The notes: generated by a model not told the origin, from the letters alone. Counted from the stretch's first letter, positions 41,314-50,315 are shown. The stretch: 64,000 bases of DNA from Bosea vaviloviae (GCF_001741865.1 NZ_CP017147.1:5881001-5945000), one strand, 5' to 3'. Program-made: numbers and translations.

Positions 41314-42732
41314 TCAGGTTCTCGCGTAGACATCCTCGATGCGGACGATGTCGTCCTCGCCGGTATAGGAACCGACCTGAACCTCGATGAGTTCGAGCGC
41401 GATCTTGCCGGGGTTGGCAAGGCGGTGGGTGCAGCCGATCGGTAGGTAGATCGACTCGTTCTCGTGGATATAGGAGACCGCGCCGTCGAGGGTGACCTCG
41501 GCGGTGCCCGAGACCACGACCCAATGCTCGGCGCGGTGGAAATGCTTCTGCAGGCTGAGCAACCCGCCGGGCTTGACGTTGATGCGCTTGACCTGGAACC
41601 GCGCCCCGAGATCGATACGCTGATACCAGCCCCAGGGCCGGTAGATGCGCAGATGCTCGCTCGCCTCACGCCGGCCGTCGCTCTTCATCTGCTCGACCAA
41701 CGCCTTGACGTTGGCGGCCTGCGCCTTGGTCGTAACCAGGACCGCATCGCGCGTCGTCACGACAACGGCGTCATCGAGCCCGATCACCGTCGTCAGGATG
41801 TCCTCGCTGCGCACAAGCGTGCCGCGTGTGTCGAGCGCGACCACGGGGCCTTCGAGGACGTTGCCGTCCCCGTCTTTCGGCTTGACCTCGTAGATCGAGT
41901 CCCAGGCGCCGACATCCGACCAGTCGAAGCTCGCCGCGAGCACGCCGGCATGCTTGGTCTTCTCCATTACGGCGTAATCGATCGAGACCTTTATCGCCCG
42001 CGCGAAGCCGGCCGCATCGAGCCGCAGGAAGTCGAGGTCGCGTTTGGCCTCGGCAAGCGCAGCACGCGCTCCCGCGATCACCTCCGGCGCATAGAGATCG
42101 AGCTCCTCGATCATCCCGGCGGCTGCAAAAACGAAATTGCCGCTGTTCCAGAGGAAGCCTTGGTCGACATAGAGCTGGGCCGTCTTCGCATCCGGCTTCT
42201 CGACGAAGCGGGTCAGGCGGCTCGCGCCGGCTACGTCGAGCGCGACGCCCGGCTCGAGATAGCCGTAACCGGTCGCGGGCTTCGTCGGCATGATGCCGAA
42301 GGTCATGATCAGGCCCGAGGCCGCGAGCGTTGCAGCCTTGGCGCAATCGGCGCGGAAGCCGTCGACATCGGCGACGATATGGTCGGCCGCCAGCGCGACG
42401 CAGATCGCATCCGCCGCCCGGCTGCTCGCCAGGAGCGCGCCGACGGCGATGGCAGCGGCAGAATCGCGCCGCTCCGGCTCCAGGACGATGTCGCCTTCGA
42501 CGCCGACCGCCTGCATCTGCTCGGCGACGACGAAGCGGAACTCATGGTTGGTGACGATGATCGGCTTGTCGAAGGAAACGTCCTTCACCCGCAGCAGCGT
42601 CGCCTGGAAGGTCGACAGCCCCTCATCCAGCAGGCCGATGAACTGTTTGGGCATCGTATCGCGTGACAGAGGCCACAGCCGCGTCCCGGAACCACCAGCC
42701 ATGATCAAGGGTATGATGTTCGCTGAAGCCAT
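41314..42732 (-). CDS. Mannose-1-phosphate guanylyltransferase / mannose-6-phosphate isomerase
   Basis: A 472-residue bifunctional AlgA/ManC-type enzyme making GDP-mannose for polysaccharide or LPS. The nucleotidyltransferase domain starts with MAGGSGTRLWPLSRDTMPKQ (11-30) and includes LNSGNFVF-like LWNSGNFVFAAAGMIEEL. The C-terminal cupin isomerase domain has RPWGWYQRIDLG, VKRINVKPGGLLSLQKHFHR and EHWVVVSGTAEV. ATG 42732 fits the family N-terminus. An in-frame ATG 42795 has a better ribosome site (GAGG) and would add 21 residues. Confidence 0.93.
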   Translation of the reverse strand: MASANIIPLIMAGGSGTRLWPLSRDTMPKQFIGLLDEGLSTFQATLLRVKDVSFDKPIIVTNHEFRFVVAEQMQAVGVEGDIVLEPERRDSAAAIAVGALLASSRAADAICVALAADHIVADVDGFRADCAKAATLAASGLIMTFGIMPTKPATGYGYLEPGVALDVAGASRLTRFVEKPDAKTAQLYVDQGFLWNSGNFVFAAAGMIEELDLYAPEVIAGARAALAEAKRDLDFLRLDAAGFARAIKVSIDYAVMEKTKHAGVLAASFDWSDVGAWDSIYEVKPKDGDGNVLEGPVVALDTRGTLVRSEDILTTVIGLDDAVVVTTRDAVLVTTKAQAANVKALVEQMKSDGRREASEHLRIYRPWGWYQRIDLGARFQVKRINVKPGGLLSLQKHFHRAEHWVVVSGTAEVTLDGAVSYIHENESIYLPIGCTHRLANPGKIALELIEVQVGSYTGEDDIVRIEDVYART

Positions 42733-43148
42733 GATGCTGGTGTCGACCTGAATGAGGATAATCGGCGAGATTTCACTATGGGAGACTGCGGTCATAACAG
42801 CCTCTAGCCGCAGCGGAAAGTGCCGGCGGACTGCAGCAAGAAGCGCCGTAACAGCGTGGCGTTCAAACCGGGCGGCGCCAGACGGTCTGGTTTGCGACGG
42901 GTACCCGTCATTTGGCCATATCGGATTGAGTTGGCCCATCCCGCCCGCCAAGATCGGCCGGCTTGAGAAGTGCCATCCCACGAACGGCGGTTCTCGGTGA
43001 ATTTCGTCTCATTTCGATGCAGTCCGCAGCGGTATAGCGCTTGCGATTTCACCCCCGAAAGCGTTCCCGACCGGACAAATGTCCTGATCCGGGTCGCCGA
43101 TTGCAGCACGGACCTTCGGGCTCCCGCGCAATGGTGGAGTCGGGTAGG
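42733..43148. other. Divergent intergenic region between polysaccharide genes
   Basis: About 416 bp (353 bp if the longer guanylyltransferase start is used) separating two divergently read polysaccharide genes. It contains the short dyad GGACAAATGTCC (about 43073-43084) and no recognisable promoter motif. No gene is supportable here. Confidence 0.45.
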
Positions 43149-44603
43149 ATGGCAAGCGTCGACGATCTGAACTACGCGGCCCCGCGAACCGGGGAAGCGC
43201 GCGTCAGGCCAGAGCGCAGTTCGCCCTTGCGACACTGGATCGGCCTGATCACCGCGTCGACCGACACCGTCGTGGTCATGGCCATCGTCGCCCTCTCCTC
43301 GGTCACATACCACCTGTTGGCTTTCGATGAGTTCGGCAGCGCCCGGACCATGCTGGAGCTGGCGATGATGCTGGCCGCCATCTTCGTCTTCAGCAATCTG
43401 CTGCGCGGCCGCTACCAGATCGCCAATTATCTCTCGACCAAGGGCCAGGTTTCAGCGGCCTTCGCAGTCTGGAACATCACCATGATCGCCTTCATCGCGA
43501 TCACCTTCATGGCCAAGACCATCGATCACTATTCGCGCGGCGTGATCATCGCGACCTATTTCACCGCTCCCCTCCTGATCGCGCTGGCGCGCTCATCCAT
43601 CACCCGCAGCATCTCGATGGCGAGCAAGACCGGGCGCATCACCTCCGAGCGGATTTTCCTGATCGGGCGCGAGCAGGACGTCATGTCCTTCGTCTCGCGG
43701 CATCAGCCCTGGAACATCGGCTTCGCCATCGTCGACGTCGCTTTCCTGGGCGACACCGACGATCCCGATGCGCTCGCAGCCGATCTCGGCGCCGCTGTCG
43801 CGCGCTGCCGGGCGATGCAGCCGGACGCGATCTACATCGCCATGCCCTGGTCGAAGCAGGAGGCGATCGACGCCTGCATCGACGCCTTCATGAACCTGCC
43901 GGCCGCGATTCACCTCGCCCCGGAGCGGATCATGGACCGCTTCGACAACCCCCATATCGTTCGCACCGGGACCTTCGCCAGCTTGCGCCTGACGCGGCCG
44001 GCCCTGTCTGCCATCGAGAACGTCGCCAAGCGCATATTCGACATGGTCGGCGCGCTGACGATCCTGCTCCTGAGCCTGCCGCTGCTGCTGCTGATCGCCC
44101 TCGTGATCCGGCTCGACTCGGTTGGCCCCGTCTTGTTCCTGCAGCGCCGTTACGGCTTCAACCAGCGGACCTTTCGCATCTTGAAGTTCCGCACCATGAC
44201 CACGACCGATGACGGCGACGTCATCCGCCAGGCACAGCGCAACGATCCGCGCATCACCCGCGTCGGCCGCGTGCTACGGCGCTATAATCTCGACGAATTG
44301 CCGCAATTGCTGAATGTCGTCGCCGGCCAGATGTCGCTGGTCGGCCCGCGCCCGCATGCCCTGGCGCATGATCATGAGTTCCAGCGCAAGATCGCGCTTT
44401 ATGCGCGCCGCCATAACGTCAAGCCCGGCATCACCGGCTGGGCGCAGGTCAACGGCCTGCGCGGCGAGACCGACACCGACGAGAAGATGGCCAAGCGCAT
44501 CGCCTACGACCATTGGTACATCGACAACTGGTCGTTCTGGCTCGATCTCGGCATCCTGCTGCGGACGGTGTTCAGCAAGAAGGCCTTCGCCAACGCCGGC
44601 TGA
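43149..44603 (+). CDS. Undecaprenyl-phosphate sugar phosphotransferase (WbaP/ExoY type, polyisoprenyl-phosphate)
   Basis: A 484-residue initiating glycosyltransferase that transfers a sugar-1-phosphate to undecaprenyl phosphate for exopolysaccharide. Four or so N-terminal helices (about 30-155) are followed by a CoA-binding-like middle domain. TM helix FDMVGALTILLLSLPLLLLI and the bacterial sugar transferase domain come last, with FRILKFRTMTT, RRYNLDELPQLLNVVAGQMS, LVGPRPHALAHD and PGITGWAQVNGLRGETDT. The last residues WFWLDLGILLRTV-type region is conserved. ATG 43149 has GGAG 9 nt upstream. Confidence 0.92.
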   Translation: MASVDDLNYAAPRTGEARVRPERSSPLRHWIGLITASTDTVVVMAIVALSSVTYHLLAFDEFGSARTMLELAMMLAAIFVFSNLLRGRYQIANYLSTKGQVSAAFAVWNITMIAFIAITFMAKTIDHYSRGVIIATYFTAPLLIALARSSITRSISMASKTGRITSERIFLIGREQDVMSFVSRHQPWNIGFAIVDVAFLGDTDDPDALAADLGAAVARCRAMQPDAIYIAMPWSKQEAIDACIDAFMNLPAAIHLAPERIMDRFDNPHIVRTGTFASLRLTRPALSAIENVAKRIFDMVGALTILLLSLPLLLLIALVIRLDSVGPVLFLQRRYGFNQRTFRILKFRTMTTTDDGDVIRQAQRNDPRITRVGRVLRRYNLDELPQLLNVVAGQMSLVGPRPHALAHDHEFQRKIALYARRHNVKPGITGWAQVNGLRGETDTDEKMAKRIAYDHWYIDNWSFWLDLGILLRTVFSKKAFANAG

Positions 44604-44639
44604 TCACGGCGCCTCGCCTGCTTACAGAAACTGGGGCAA

Positions 44640-45011
44640 TCAGGAGTGATCCTGCACGGGCGCGCGCCTGCGCGCCATGGCGAGATAGGCCAGGGCCAAC
44701 ACGACCGCGACCGCCGCGCCCGCGACCTTGACCACGGCGTCGTGAATCCGGCCATGGCGCGTGACCTCGAGATATTGGGTGGCTTCGAGCATGACGATCG
44801 CAACCGACATCGCGAGCAGGACCCGGCCGAGACTGCGCGGATAGGCGATCGCGAAGGCCGATGTGATGACGAACCAGCCGAGGAAGCGGCTGATGTCCGG
44901 GATCTCGTCGAAGAGATGCGGCCTGGATCCGATCGGCATGATCGAGACCCAGGCGAGGTAGCCAAGCCCGATCCAGGCGCAAACCAGGGCCGCCGATTTG
45001 AAGACGCGCAT
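44640..45011 (-). CDS. VanZ-like membrane protein
   Basis: A 123-residue protein with three or four hydrophobic helices. The pattern WIGLGYLAWVSIMPIGSRPH in the first helix, ISRFLGWFVITSAFAIAYPR and VIVMLEATQYLEVTRHGRIHD matches VanZ-family proteins (E-x-x-Q and R-x-x-x-x-D signature: LEATQYL, GRIHDAVVK). Function of chromosomal VanZ proteins is poorly known, with links to cell-envelope stress. Start at 45011 (MRVFKSAAL) with GAGG 6 nt upstream. It converges on the sugar transferase gene. Confidence 0.78.
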   Translation of the reverse strand: MRVFKSAALVCAWIGLGYLAWVSIMPIGSRPHLFDEIPDISRFLGWFVITSAFAIAYPRSLGRVLLAMSVAIVMLEATQYLEVTRHGRIHDAVVKVAGAAVAVVLALAYLAMARRRAPVQDHS

Positions 45012-45141
45012 GAACAACCTCGACACAGCCTTCTCAACCAGGCACGGCCAAACCATCGAACCGGCGCCGCCATCAGCCGAGATTACCCGAACCGGCTGAC
45101 TTATCCGCTAACGACCACGGATCGCGGAAGCAAGACCGCGA

Positions 45142-45390
45142 TCAGAGCGCCTCCGCCAATGCCCGCGCGATGATCGGATCGACACAGATCATGGGCTGCA
45201 CCGGAACCGCCTCATATTCCGCATGGATCGAGCGGCTGACATAGGATTTGTAGCCGAGCCAGGAGCCCAAGGCACTCTGGCAGCCCCCGCAGGACACGAC
45301 GGCTTCATCGGCCAGCACCGCGGGGAGGACGATCGAGGGCGAGCCGCAGACGCTGCAGGCGAACCGAGCCGTCCCATCCATTCCCGTCAT
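45142..45390 (-). CDS. Small zinc-ribbon-like protein
   Basis: An 82-residue protein of unknown function. Two CxxC knuckles, FACSVCGSPS and VVSCGGCQS, are 18 residues apart and should bind one zinc ion. The rest has a Tyr/Ser-rich SALGSWLGYKSYVSRSIHAE segment. GGAG lies 8 nt before ATG 45390. Small zinc ribbons often act in nucleic-acid or protein contacts, but nothing here fixes a role. The 5' side extends toward two palindromic elements. Confidence 0.6.
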   Translation of the reverse strand: MTGMDGTARFACSVCGSPSIVLPAVLADEAVVSCGGCQSALGSWLGYKSYVSRSIHAEYEAVPVQPMICVDPIIARALAEAL

Positions 45391-45571
45391 CGACTCGTCT
45401 CCATTCGGCACAGAACGCGAAGGCGCGCCAGAACAGCAATATCGAGGCCAAGATGAACGGTTGCCATCGGAGCTGAAGAGCCTCTCCGTCGATCCACGCG
45501 CGCGCCAACTCGCGAAGCGGCCGGCCTTGTGCGAGACTGAGCGCCTGAAGAGGCCGGCCCGATGGCCGAGA

Positions 45572-45649
45572 CTAGTGGAACGAATTTGACATTTGCTACC
45601 CGCCCGATATCGGCCGCGCGGCAAATGTCAAATTCATAAGTTCCACTAG
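45572..45649. repeat. 78-bp palindromic element, copy 1
   Basis: Perfect outer arms CTAGTGGAAC / GTTCCACTAG, perfect inner arms GAATTTGACATTTGC / GCAAATGTCAAATTC, a 24-nt GC-rich centre containing CGATATCG, and a 4-nt bulge ATAA between the inner and outer arm on the right side. Ends are CTAG. It shares length, ends, ACATTTGC core and bulge with copy 2. Confidence 0.88.
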
Positions 45650-45664
45650 AAAACCAAAGATTTG

Positions 45665-45742
45665 CTAGTGGTTTTGGTGATTCCGACATTTGCTCCGAGC
45701 TCGATATAGATTGGGGAGCAAATGTCGGAATCAAACCACTAG
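45665..45742. repeat. 78-bp palindromic element, copy 2 (opposite orientation)
   Basis: Perfect outer arms CTAGTGGTTT / AAACCACTAG, perfect inner arms GATTCCGACATTTGCTCC / GGAGCAAATGTCGGAATC, an 18-nt centre, and the 4-nt bulge (TGGT) on the left side, so it is inverted relative to copy 1. It ends 13 bp before the GTG of the LysR gene, placing a strong hairpin in or at that gene's leader. Confidence 0.88.
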
Positions 45743-45755
45743 CGGGCAGCTTGGC

Positions 45756-46631
45756 GTGAACTACCGTCAGATCGAAATCTTCTCGGCCGTGATGAAGGCC
45801 GGCACCGTCTCGCGCGCAGCGGAACTGATCGGGCTGACGCAGCCGGCCGTCAGCCGCGCCATCGCGGAGCTGGAGCGCGCCGTCGGTTTTTCGCTGTTCG
45901 ACCGCGTCCGCAACCGCATCATCCCGACGCCGGAAGGCAAATTGTTCTACGCCGATATCGAGCGGTCCTTCCTCGGCATGGACACCTTGCGTGCGGCCGC
46001 CGCGCGCATCCGCGACCAGGGCTCGGGCCAATTGCGCATCGGCTCGCTCTCGGCATTGGGCTCCTCTCTTGTTCCGCGCGCGGTGAAGCGTTTCCGCGTG
46101 GTGCATCCCGATATCCGCGTGACGCTGATGGTGCTGCCGTCGCGGGACGTTCGCGACGGCGTGGCCTCGGGCGAGTTCGACATCGGGCTGGCGGCGGACG
46201 AGATCGACGTCACCGGCGTGCTGCACCAATCCTTCGTCACGCCGCGCGTCCTCTGCGCCATGCCGCAGGGCCACCCCCTGGCGGCGAAGGAGGTCATCGG
46301 CCCCCATGATCTCGATGGCGTCGATTTCGTCGCCTATGTCCCGGAGGATCGAGCCCGGCAGCGCCTCGACCTGATCTTCAACGAAGCCGGCGTCGCCCCC
46401 AACATCGTGGTCGAAACGATCTATGCCGCGACCGTCTGCGCCCTGGTGGCTGAGGGCGTCGGCGTCGGCCTCGTCAGCCCCTATGCCATCGCCGGAGCAG
46501 ACCCGACCCGGCTGGTGCTGCGGCCGTTCGAGCCCGTGGTTCAGAGCAAGAGCCTGCTGATCCTGCCGCTCGACCGCCCAAAATCCCAGCTCGTGCGCGA
46601 TTTCATCGACTGCCTGATGGCCGCACGCTGA
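45756..46631 (+). CDS. LysR family transcriptional regulator
   Basis: A 291-residue regulator. The N-terminal HTH has NYRQIEIFSAVMKAGTVSRA, AELIGLTQPAVSRAIAELER and AVGFSLFDRVRNRIIPTPEG (1-62). The C-terminal effector domain (about 90-285) has the periplasmic-binding-like fold. The GTG at 45756 is the only start that puts the HTH at the N-terminus. Ribosome site is weak, and a palindromic element lies immediately upstream. It precedes, in the same direction, a transport and amidohydrolase set that it probably controls. Confidence 0.9.
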   Translation: MNYRQIEIFSAVMKAGTVSRAAELIGLTQPAVSRAIAELERAVGFSLFDRVRNRIIPTPEGKLFYADIERSFLGMDTLRAAAARIRDQGSGQLRIGSLSALGSSLVPRAVKRFRVVHPDIRVTLMVLPSRDVRDGVASGEFDIGLAADEIDVTGVLHQSFVTPRVLCAMPQGHPLAAKEVIGPHDLDGVDFVAYVPEDRARQRLDLIFNEAGVAPNIVVETIYAATVCALVAEGVGVGLVSPYAIAGADPTRLVLRPFEPVVQSKSLLILPLDRPKSQLVRDFIDCLMAAR

Positions 46632-46750
46632 AGCAATCGCTCTGGAGCGGGACAGGTATAAATCCTAGGCATCGTCTCATTACCGCGACGCGATTGTCGC
46701 CAGGGCAACTGCCTCTATCGTCGCAGACGGCCGATATAGGGGAGCATGCC

Positions 46751-47632
46751 ATGCCGTTCTTTTCCAAACGCGTCACGATGGCTGTCATGGCGCTCGGCCT
46801 CGTCGCGGCCGCGCCCTGCGCGACGCAAGCCCAGCAATCCCGTCTTGCCCAGCAATCCAGTCTGGCCGGCAAGACGATCACCATCGGCATCCATAACCGC
46901 GCACCCTGGGGCTATCGCGACAGGAATGGCGATGTGATCGGCTATCATCCCGATCTGGTGCGCGCGGCCCTGGCCCCGCTCGGCGTCAAGGCAATCGAGT
47001 TTACCGTGGCCGATTTCGGCGCATTGATCCCAGGCCTGCTGGCCAACCGCTTCGACATCATTGCATCAGGCGTCGCCATCACCCCGGCGCGCTGCCAGCA
47101 GGTGCTCTTCGGCGAGCCTGACCTCTCGGCCGGCGACGGGCTGCTCGTACTCAAGGGCAACCCGCTCAACCTGCACAGCTATGAGGACATCGTCAAAAAC
47201 CCGAAGGTGAAGCTCGGCGGCGGGCGCGGCACGGAGAACGCCAAGAATGCGCTCGCGGCCGGCGTGCCCGAGGACCGTCTCCTGCTCTTCCCGAATAACG
47301 AGGCGGTGGTCAGCGCCATGCTCGCCGGCCGCGTCGACGCCGCGACCTTGTCGGCGCCGAGCGTGTCGGGACTGATGGAAGCCGGCGGCATGAACGGCAT
47401 CGAGCGCGCCTTGCCGTTCAAGGGCTATGTCCGGCCCGACGGCAGCGAATACATGATGGCGACCGCCGTGGTGTTCGCTCCCAAGGATAAGGAACTGCAG
47501 GCGATCTACAACGCACAGCTCGCCAAGCTGAAGGCCGACGGCACGGTCAAGGCATTGATGGAGAAGTACAGCTTCACCGATGCCGAGGCGCCGCCGCGCG
47601 CCACCTCGGCCGAACTCTGCGCCAAGAGCTGA
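46751..47632 (+). CDS. Family-3 periplasmic binding protein, EhuB-like
   Basis: A 293-residue polar amino-acid-type receptor. Signal sequence MPFFSKRVTMAVMALGLVAA is cleaved near ATQAQ. The mature part TITIGIHNRAPWGYRDRNGD, FGALIPGLLANRFDIIASGV and ITPARCQQVLFGEPDLSAGD is closest in my memory to ectoine/hydroxyectoine receptors (EhuB). No ectoine-degradation genes are nearby, so the ligand may differ. Two copies of QQSRLAQQSSLA-type sequence make a small repeat after the signal. GGGGAG precedes the ATG. Confidence 0.86.
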   Translation: MPFFSKRVTMAVMALGLVAAAPCATQAQQSRLAQQSSLAGKTITIGIHNRAPWGYRDRNGDVIGYHPDLVRAALAPLGVKAIEFTVADFGALIPGLLANRFDIIASGVAITPARCQQVLFGEPDLSAGDGLLVLKGNPLNLHSYEDIVKNPKVKLGGGRGTENAKNALAAGVPEDRLLLFPNNEAVVSAMLAGRVDAATLSAPSVSGLMEAGGMNGIERALPFKGYVRPDGSEYMMATAVVFAPKDKELQAIYNAQLAKLKADGTVKALMEKYSFTDAEAPPRATSAELCAKS

Positions 47633-47677
47633 CGGTCAGCCCAGAGGCCCGCGCATCATAGAGACCAGCGCATCATC

Positions 47678-48337
47678 ATGACATTCGCCGAGGTTCTCGC
47701 CGGCATTTTCGAAGGCTTCCGGGTCACCGCCCTGGTCACCCTGCTGGGCATGCTCTACGCCGTGCCCTTCGCCTTCATCGCCGGCGTCGCGCAGTACAGT
47801 GCGCGCGGCTGGCCGCATGCCGCCATCACCGCGCTCATCGAATTCTGGCGTTCCTCGCCGGTCATCATCCTGCTCTACGCCTTCTACTACACGCTGCCGG
47901 GCTTCGGCTTGCGGCTGTCGGGCCTTACCGTCGGCGCAATGGTCCTGGGGCTGAACATCGGCGCCTATGGCAGTCAGGCAGTGCGCGCGGCGCTGCAGGC
48001 GCTGGATCGTGGCCAGGTCGAGGCTGGACGCTCAATCGGCCTCAGGCGCTGGCAGATCCTGCTCCTGATCGAATTGCCGCAGGCGCTGCTCGCCATGATG
48101 CCGACCTTCATCAATCAGTTCATCCAATTGGTGAAGGGTACGGCGCTGGTCTCGCTGATCACGCTCAGCGACATGACCTTCCGGGCCAAGGAGATCTCGC
48201 AGCTCCATTACGACCCGGTGAAGGTTTATACCGGGCTGCTCGTCGCCTATTTCATCATCTGCTATCCCGCGACCGTGGTCGGACGCTGGCTGGAGCGCAA
48301 GGTCGGCGCCGGACGGAAGCTCGTCCATGATGTTTGA
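47678..48337 (+). CDS. Polar amino acid ABC permease, EhuC-like
   Basis: A 219-residue HisMQ-type inner-membrane permease. WRSSPVIILLYAFYYTLPGF follows the second helix and the EAA loop is in QVEAGRSIGLRRWQILLLIE. It starts 45 nt after the binding-protein gene and its end overlaps the possible TTG start of the next permease. No ATP-binding gene accompanies this set. Confidence 0.9.
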   Translation: MTFAEVLAGIFEGFRVTALVTLLGMLYAVPFAFIAGVAQYSARGWPHAAITALIEFWRSSPVIILLYAFYYTLPGFGLRLSGLTVGAMVLGLNIGAYGSQAVRAALQALDRGQVEAGRSIGLRRWQILLLIELPQALLAMMPTFINQFIQLVKGTALVSLITLSDMTFRAKEISQLHYDPVKVYTGLLVAYFIICYPATVVGRWLERKVGAGRKLVHDV

Positions 48338-48345
48338 CCCGCACG

Positions 48346-48999
48346 ATGTTTGACTTCGGCTTCGCCCTGTCGATCATTCCCGCCATAGGCAAAGCGCTGA
48401 CGACCACGCTCGCAGTGACTCTGCTGAGCTGCATCTTCGCGGCGCTTCTGGGCTTCGGGCTGGAGATCACGCGCCGCTCCAGCCAGCCGATGCGCTACGC
48501 CATGCGCTTCGTCATCGACTTCATCCGCTCGACGCCGGTGCTGGTGCAGCTCTATTTCCTCTACTACGTGCTGCCCGTCTACGGCATCAAGCTGCCGGCG
48601 CTGGTCGTCGGCGTCGCGGCGCTGAGCATCTATTACTGCGGCTACCTCGCCGAGGTCTTCAAGGCCGGCATCGACGGCATCGCGCGGGGCCAGTTCGAGG
48701 CGGCGAAGGCGCTTGGGCTTGGCCGCTTCCAGACCGTCATCCTGGTCATCGCCCCGCAGATGCTGCGCAACATCGCCGCGCCGATGGGCAGCTATTTCAT
48801 CTCGATCTTCAAATCGACGCCTTATCTCGCGGTCATCGCCGTGCCGGAATCCTTCGGTTCGGCGCTCGATATCGCCTCCGACACCTTCCGCTATGGCGAG
48901 CCGCTGGCTGTCGTCGGCGCGATCTTCCTCGCCATCGCCGTCGGCTTCTCCTGGCTCATTCACCGCTTCGAGGCGCGTCTCGCCCTCCCCAGCCGGTGA
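48346..48999 (+). CDS. Polar amino acid ABC permease, EhuD-like
   Basis: A 217-residue HisMQ-type permease. FIRSTPVLVQLYFLYYVLPV and the EAA loop in QFEAAKALGLGRFQTVILVI are present. The start at ATG 48346 (MFDFGFALS) is chosen. An in-frame TTG 48334 would overlap the upstream stop by 4 nt and suggests coupling. Followed after 40 nt by the M20 amidohydrolase gene. Confidence 0.9.
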   Translation: MFDFGFALSIIPAIGKALTTTLAVTLLSCIFAALLGFGLEITRRSSQPMRYAMRFVIDFIRSTPVLVQLYFLYYVLPVYGIKLPALVVGVAALSIYYCGYLAEVFKAGIDGIARGQFEAAKALGLGRFQTVILVIAPQMLRNIAAPMGSYFISIFKSTPYLAVIAVPESFGSALDIASDTFRYGEPLAVVGAIFLAIAVGFSWLIHRFEARLALPSR

Positions 49000-49039
49000 C
49001 AGCCCCGATACGCCCCGCCATCTCGCTCCGAGGCCTGCC

Positions 49040-50197
49040 ATGGATACAGAACTTCTCGCGACGCTGACGCAATGGCGCCGGCAGCTGCACGCCCAGCCGG
49101 AGCTTTCCGAGCATGAGCACGGCACGGCCGCCTTCGTGCAGGCGAGGTTGACCGAGCTCGGCATTCCCTTCGTGGCGGGCATCGGCGGCGCCGGCATCGT
49201 CGCGACCCTGAGCCGGCCGGGCTCAAATCGCTCCGTCGGCCTGCGCGCCGACATCGACGCGCTGCCGATCGCGGAAGAAAACGACGTTCCCCATGCCTCC
49301 AGGACACCCGGCGTGATGCACGCCTGCGGGCATGACGGCCACACCGTCTCCCTGCTCGGAGCGGCCGCCACATTGGCGCATGATCAGAGCTGGAAAGGCA
49401 CGGTGCAGTTCATCTTCCAGCCGGCGGAGGAGAACGGCGTCGGCGCCAAGGCGATGCTCGCCGACGGCCTGCTCGAGCGCTTCCCGATGGAGCGCGTCTT
49501 CACCTTTCACAACTGGCCGGGACTCGAGGCCGGCACGGTCGCCGTCCATGACGGACCGGTGATGGCGGCCGGCGGGCGCTGGAGCGTCACCTTGCACGGC
49601 CTGGCGGGCCATGCCGCGATCCCGCACCAGACGCGGGACCCGATCGTCGCCGCCGGCCATCTCATCGTCGCGCTCCAGACCATCGTGGCGCGCAATGTCG
49701 ACCCGATCGACGCCGTCGTGCTCTCGATCGGCCAGGTCAGCGGCGGCGTCGTCAGCAACCAGATTCCACCGAGCGTCTCGCTGCTCGGCACCTTGCGGAC
49801 CTACCGGCCGGAGGTGCGCGAGGCCGTGATCAAACGAATGAGAAGCATCATCTCGGGTATCGCCGAGGCCTATGACATGCGCACGGATGTCGAGATCCTC
49901 TCGACCGGGCGCGCGGCGATCAACACCAAGGCCGAGGGCGAGCTCTCTGTCGCTGCCGCCGGGATGGCAGGCCTGCCCGTCCGCCGCGACCTGCGCCCGA
50001 GCACCACCGGAGACGACTTCTCCTTCCTGCTCCAGCAGCGCTCTGGCGCCTATGTCTGGATCGGCAACGGTCCGGCCGGCCCGGGCGGCGAACTGCACAA
50101 CTCGCGCTACGATTTCAACGACGCGATCCTGCCCGCGGCCGTGGGCTGGCTGACGAATGTCGCCAGGCTCGCCCTCACCGAGGCGCCGGGCGCCTGA
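49040..50197 (+). CDS. M20 family metal-dependent amidohydrolase / N-acyl-amino acid deacylase
   Basis: A 385-residue cytoplasmic dinuclear-metal peptidase of the M20D (hippurate hydrolase / aminoacylase) group. WRRQLHAQPELSEHEHGTAA is near the N-terminus. Metal ligands are in MHACGHDGHTVSLLGAA (about 94-101) and FQPAEENGVGAKAM. The dimerisation-domain His is in GLAGHAAIPHQTRDP, and DDFSFLLQQRSGAYVWIGNG near the C-terminus completes the site. It would release an amino acid from an N-acyl or amide conjugate. GAGG lies 6 nt upstream. Precedes the C-S lyase gene by 118 nt. Confidence 0.9.
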   Translation: MDTELLATLTQWRRQLHAQPELSEHEHGTAAFVQARLTELGIPFVAGIGGAGIVATLSRPGSNRSVGLRADIDALPIAEENDVPHASRTPGVMHACGHDGHTVSLLGAAATLAHDQSWKGTVQFIFQPAEENGVGAKAMLADGLLERFPMERVFTFHNWPGLEAGTVAVHDGPVMAAGGRWSVTLHGLAGHAAIPHQTRDPIVAAGHLIVALQTIVARNVDPIDAVVLSIGQVSGGVVSNQIPPSVSLLGTLRTYRPEVREAVIKRMRSIISGIAEAYDMRTDVEILSTGRAAINTKAEGELSVAAAGMAGLPVRRDLRPSTTGDDFSFLLQQRSGAYVWIGNGPAGPGGELHNSRYDFNDAILPAAVGWLTNVARLALTEAPGA

Positions 50198-50315
50198 GCT
50201 TCGCTCACAAACCATAAGCCCACGAACCATAAGCCCGGCTCATGATCTCATGATCCCGGCTCGATTGTCTCGACCTGCCGGGACCGTCAACCTGACGCAT
50301 CGAAAGAGGCCCATC

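Noticed and set aside
46751..48999. Assignment as a true ectoine uptake (ehu) system
   Set aside because: Receptor and permeases are EhuBCD-like, but no ATPase and no ectoine hydrolase or doe/eut genes accompany them. Kept only as a resemblance.
50198..50315. SAM or other riboswitch in front of metC
   Set aside because: The gap is about 118 bp with short direct repeats. I could not find a conserved SAM-riboswitch core or a terminator-antiterminator pair.
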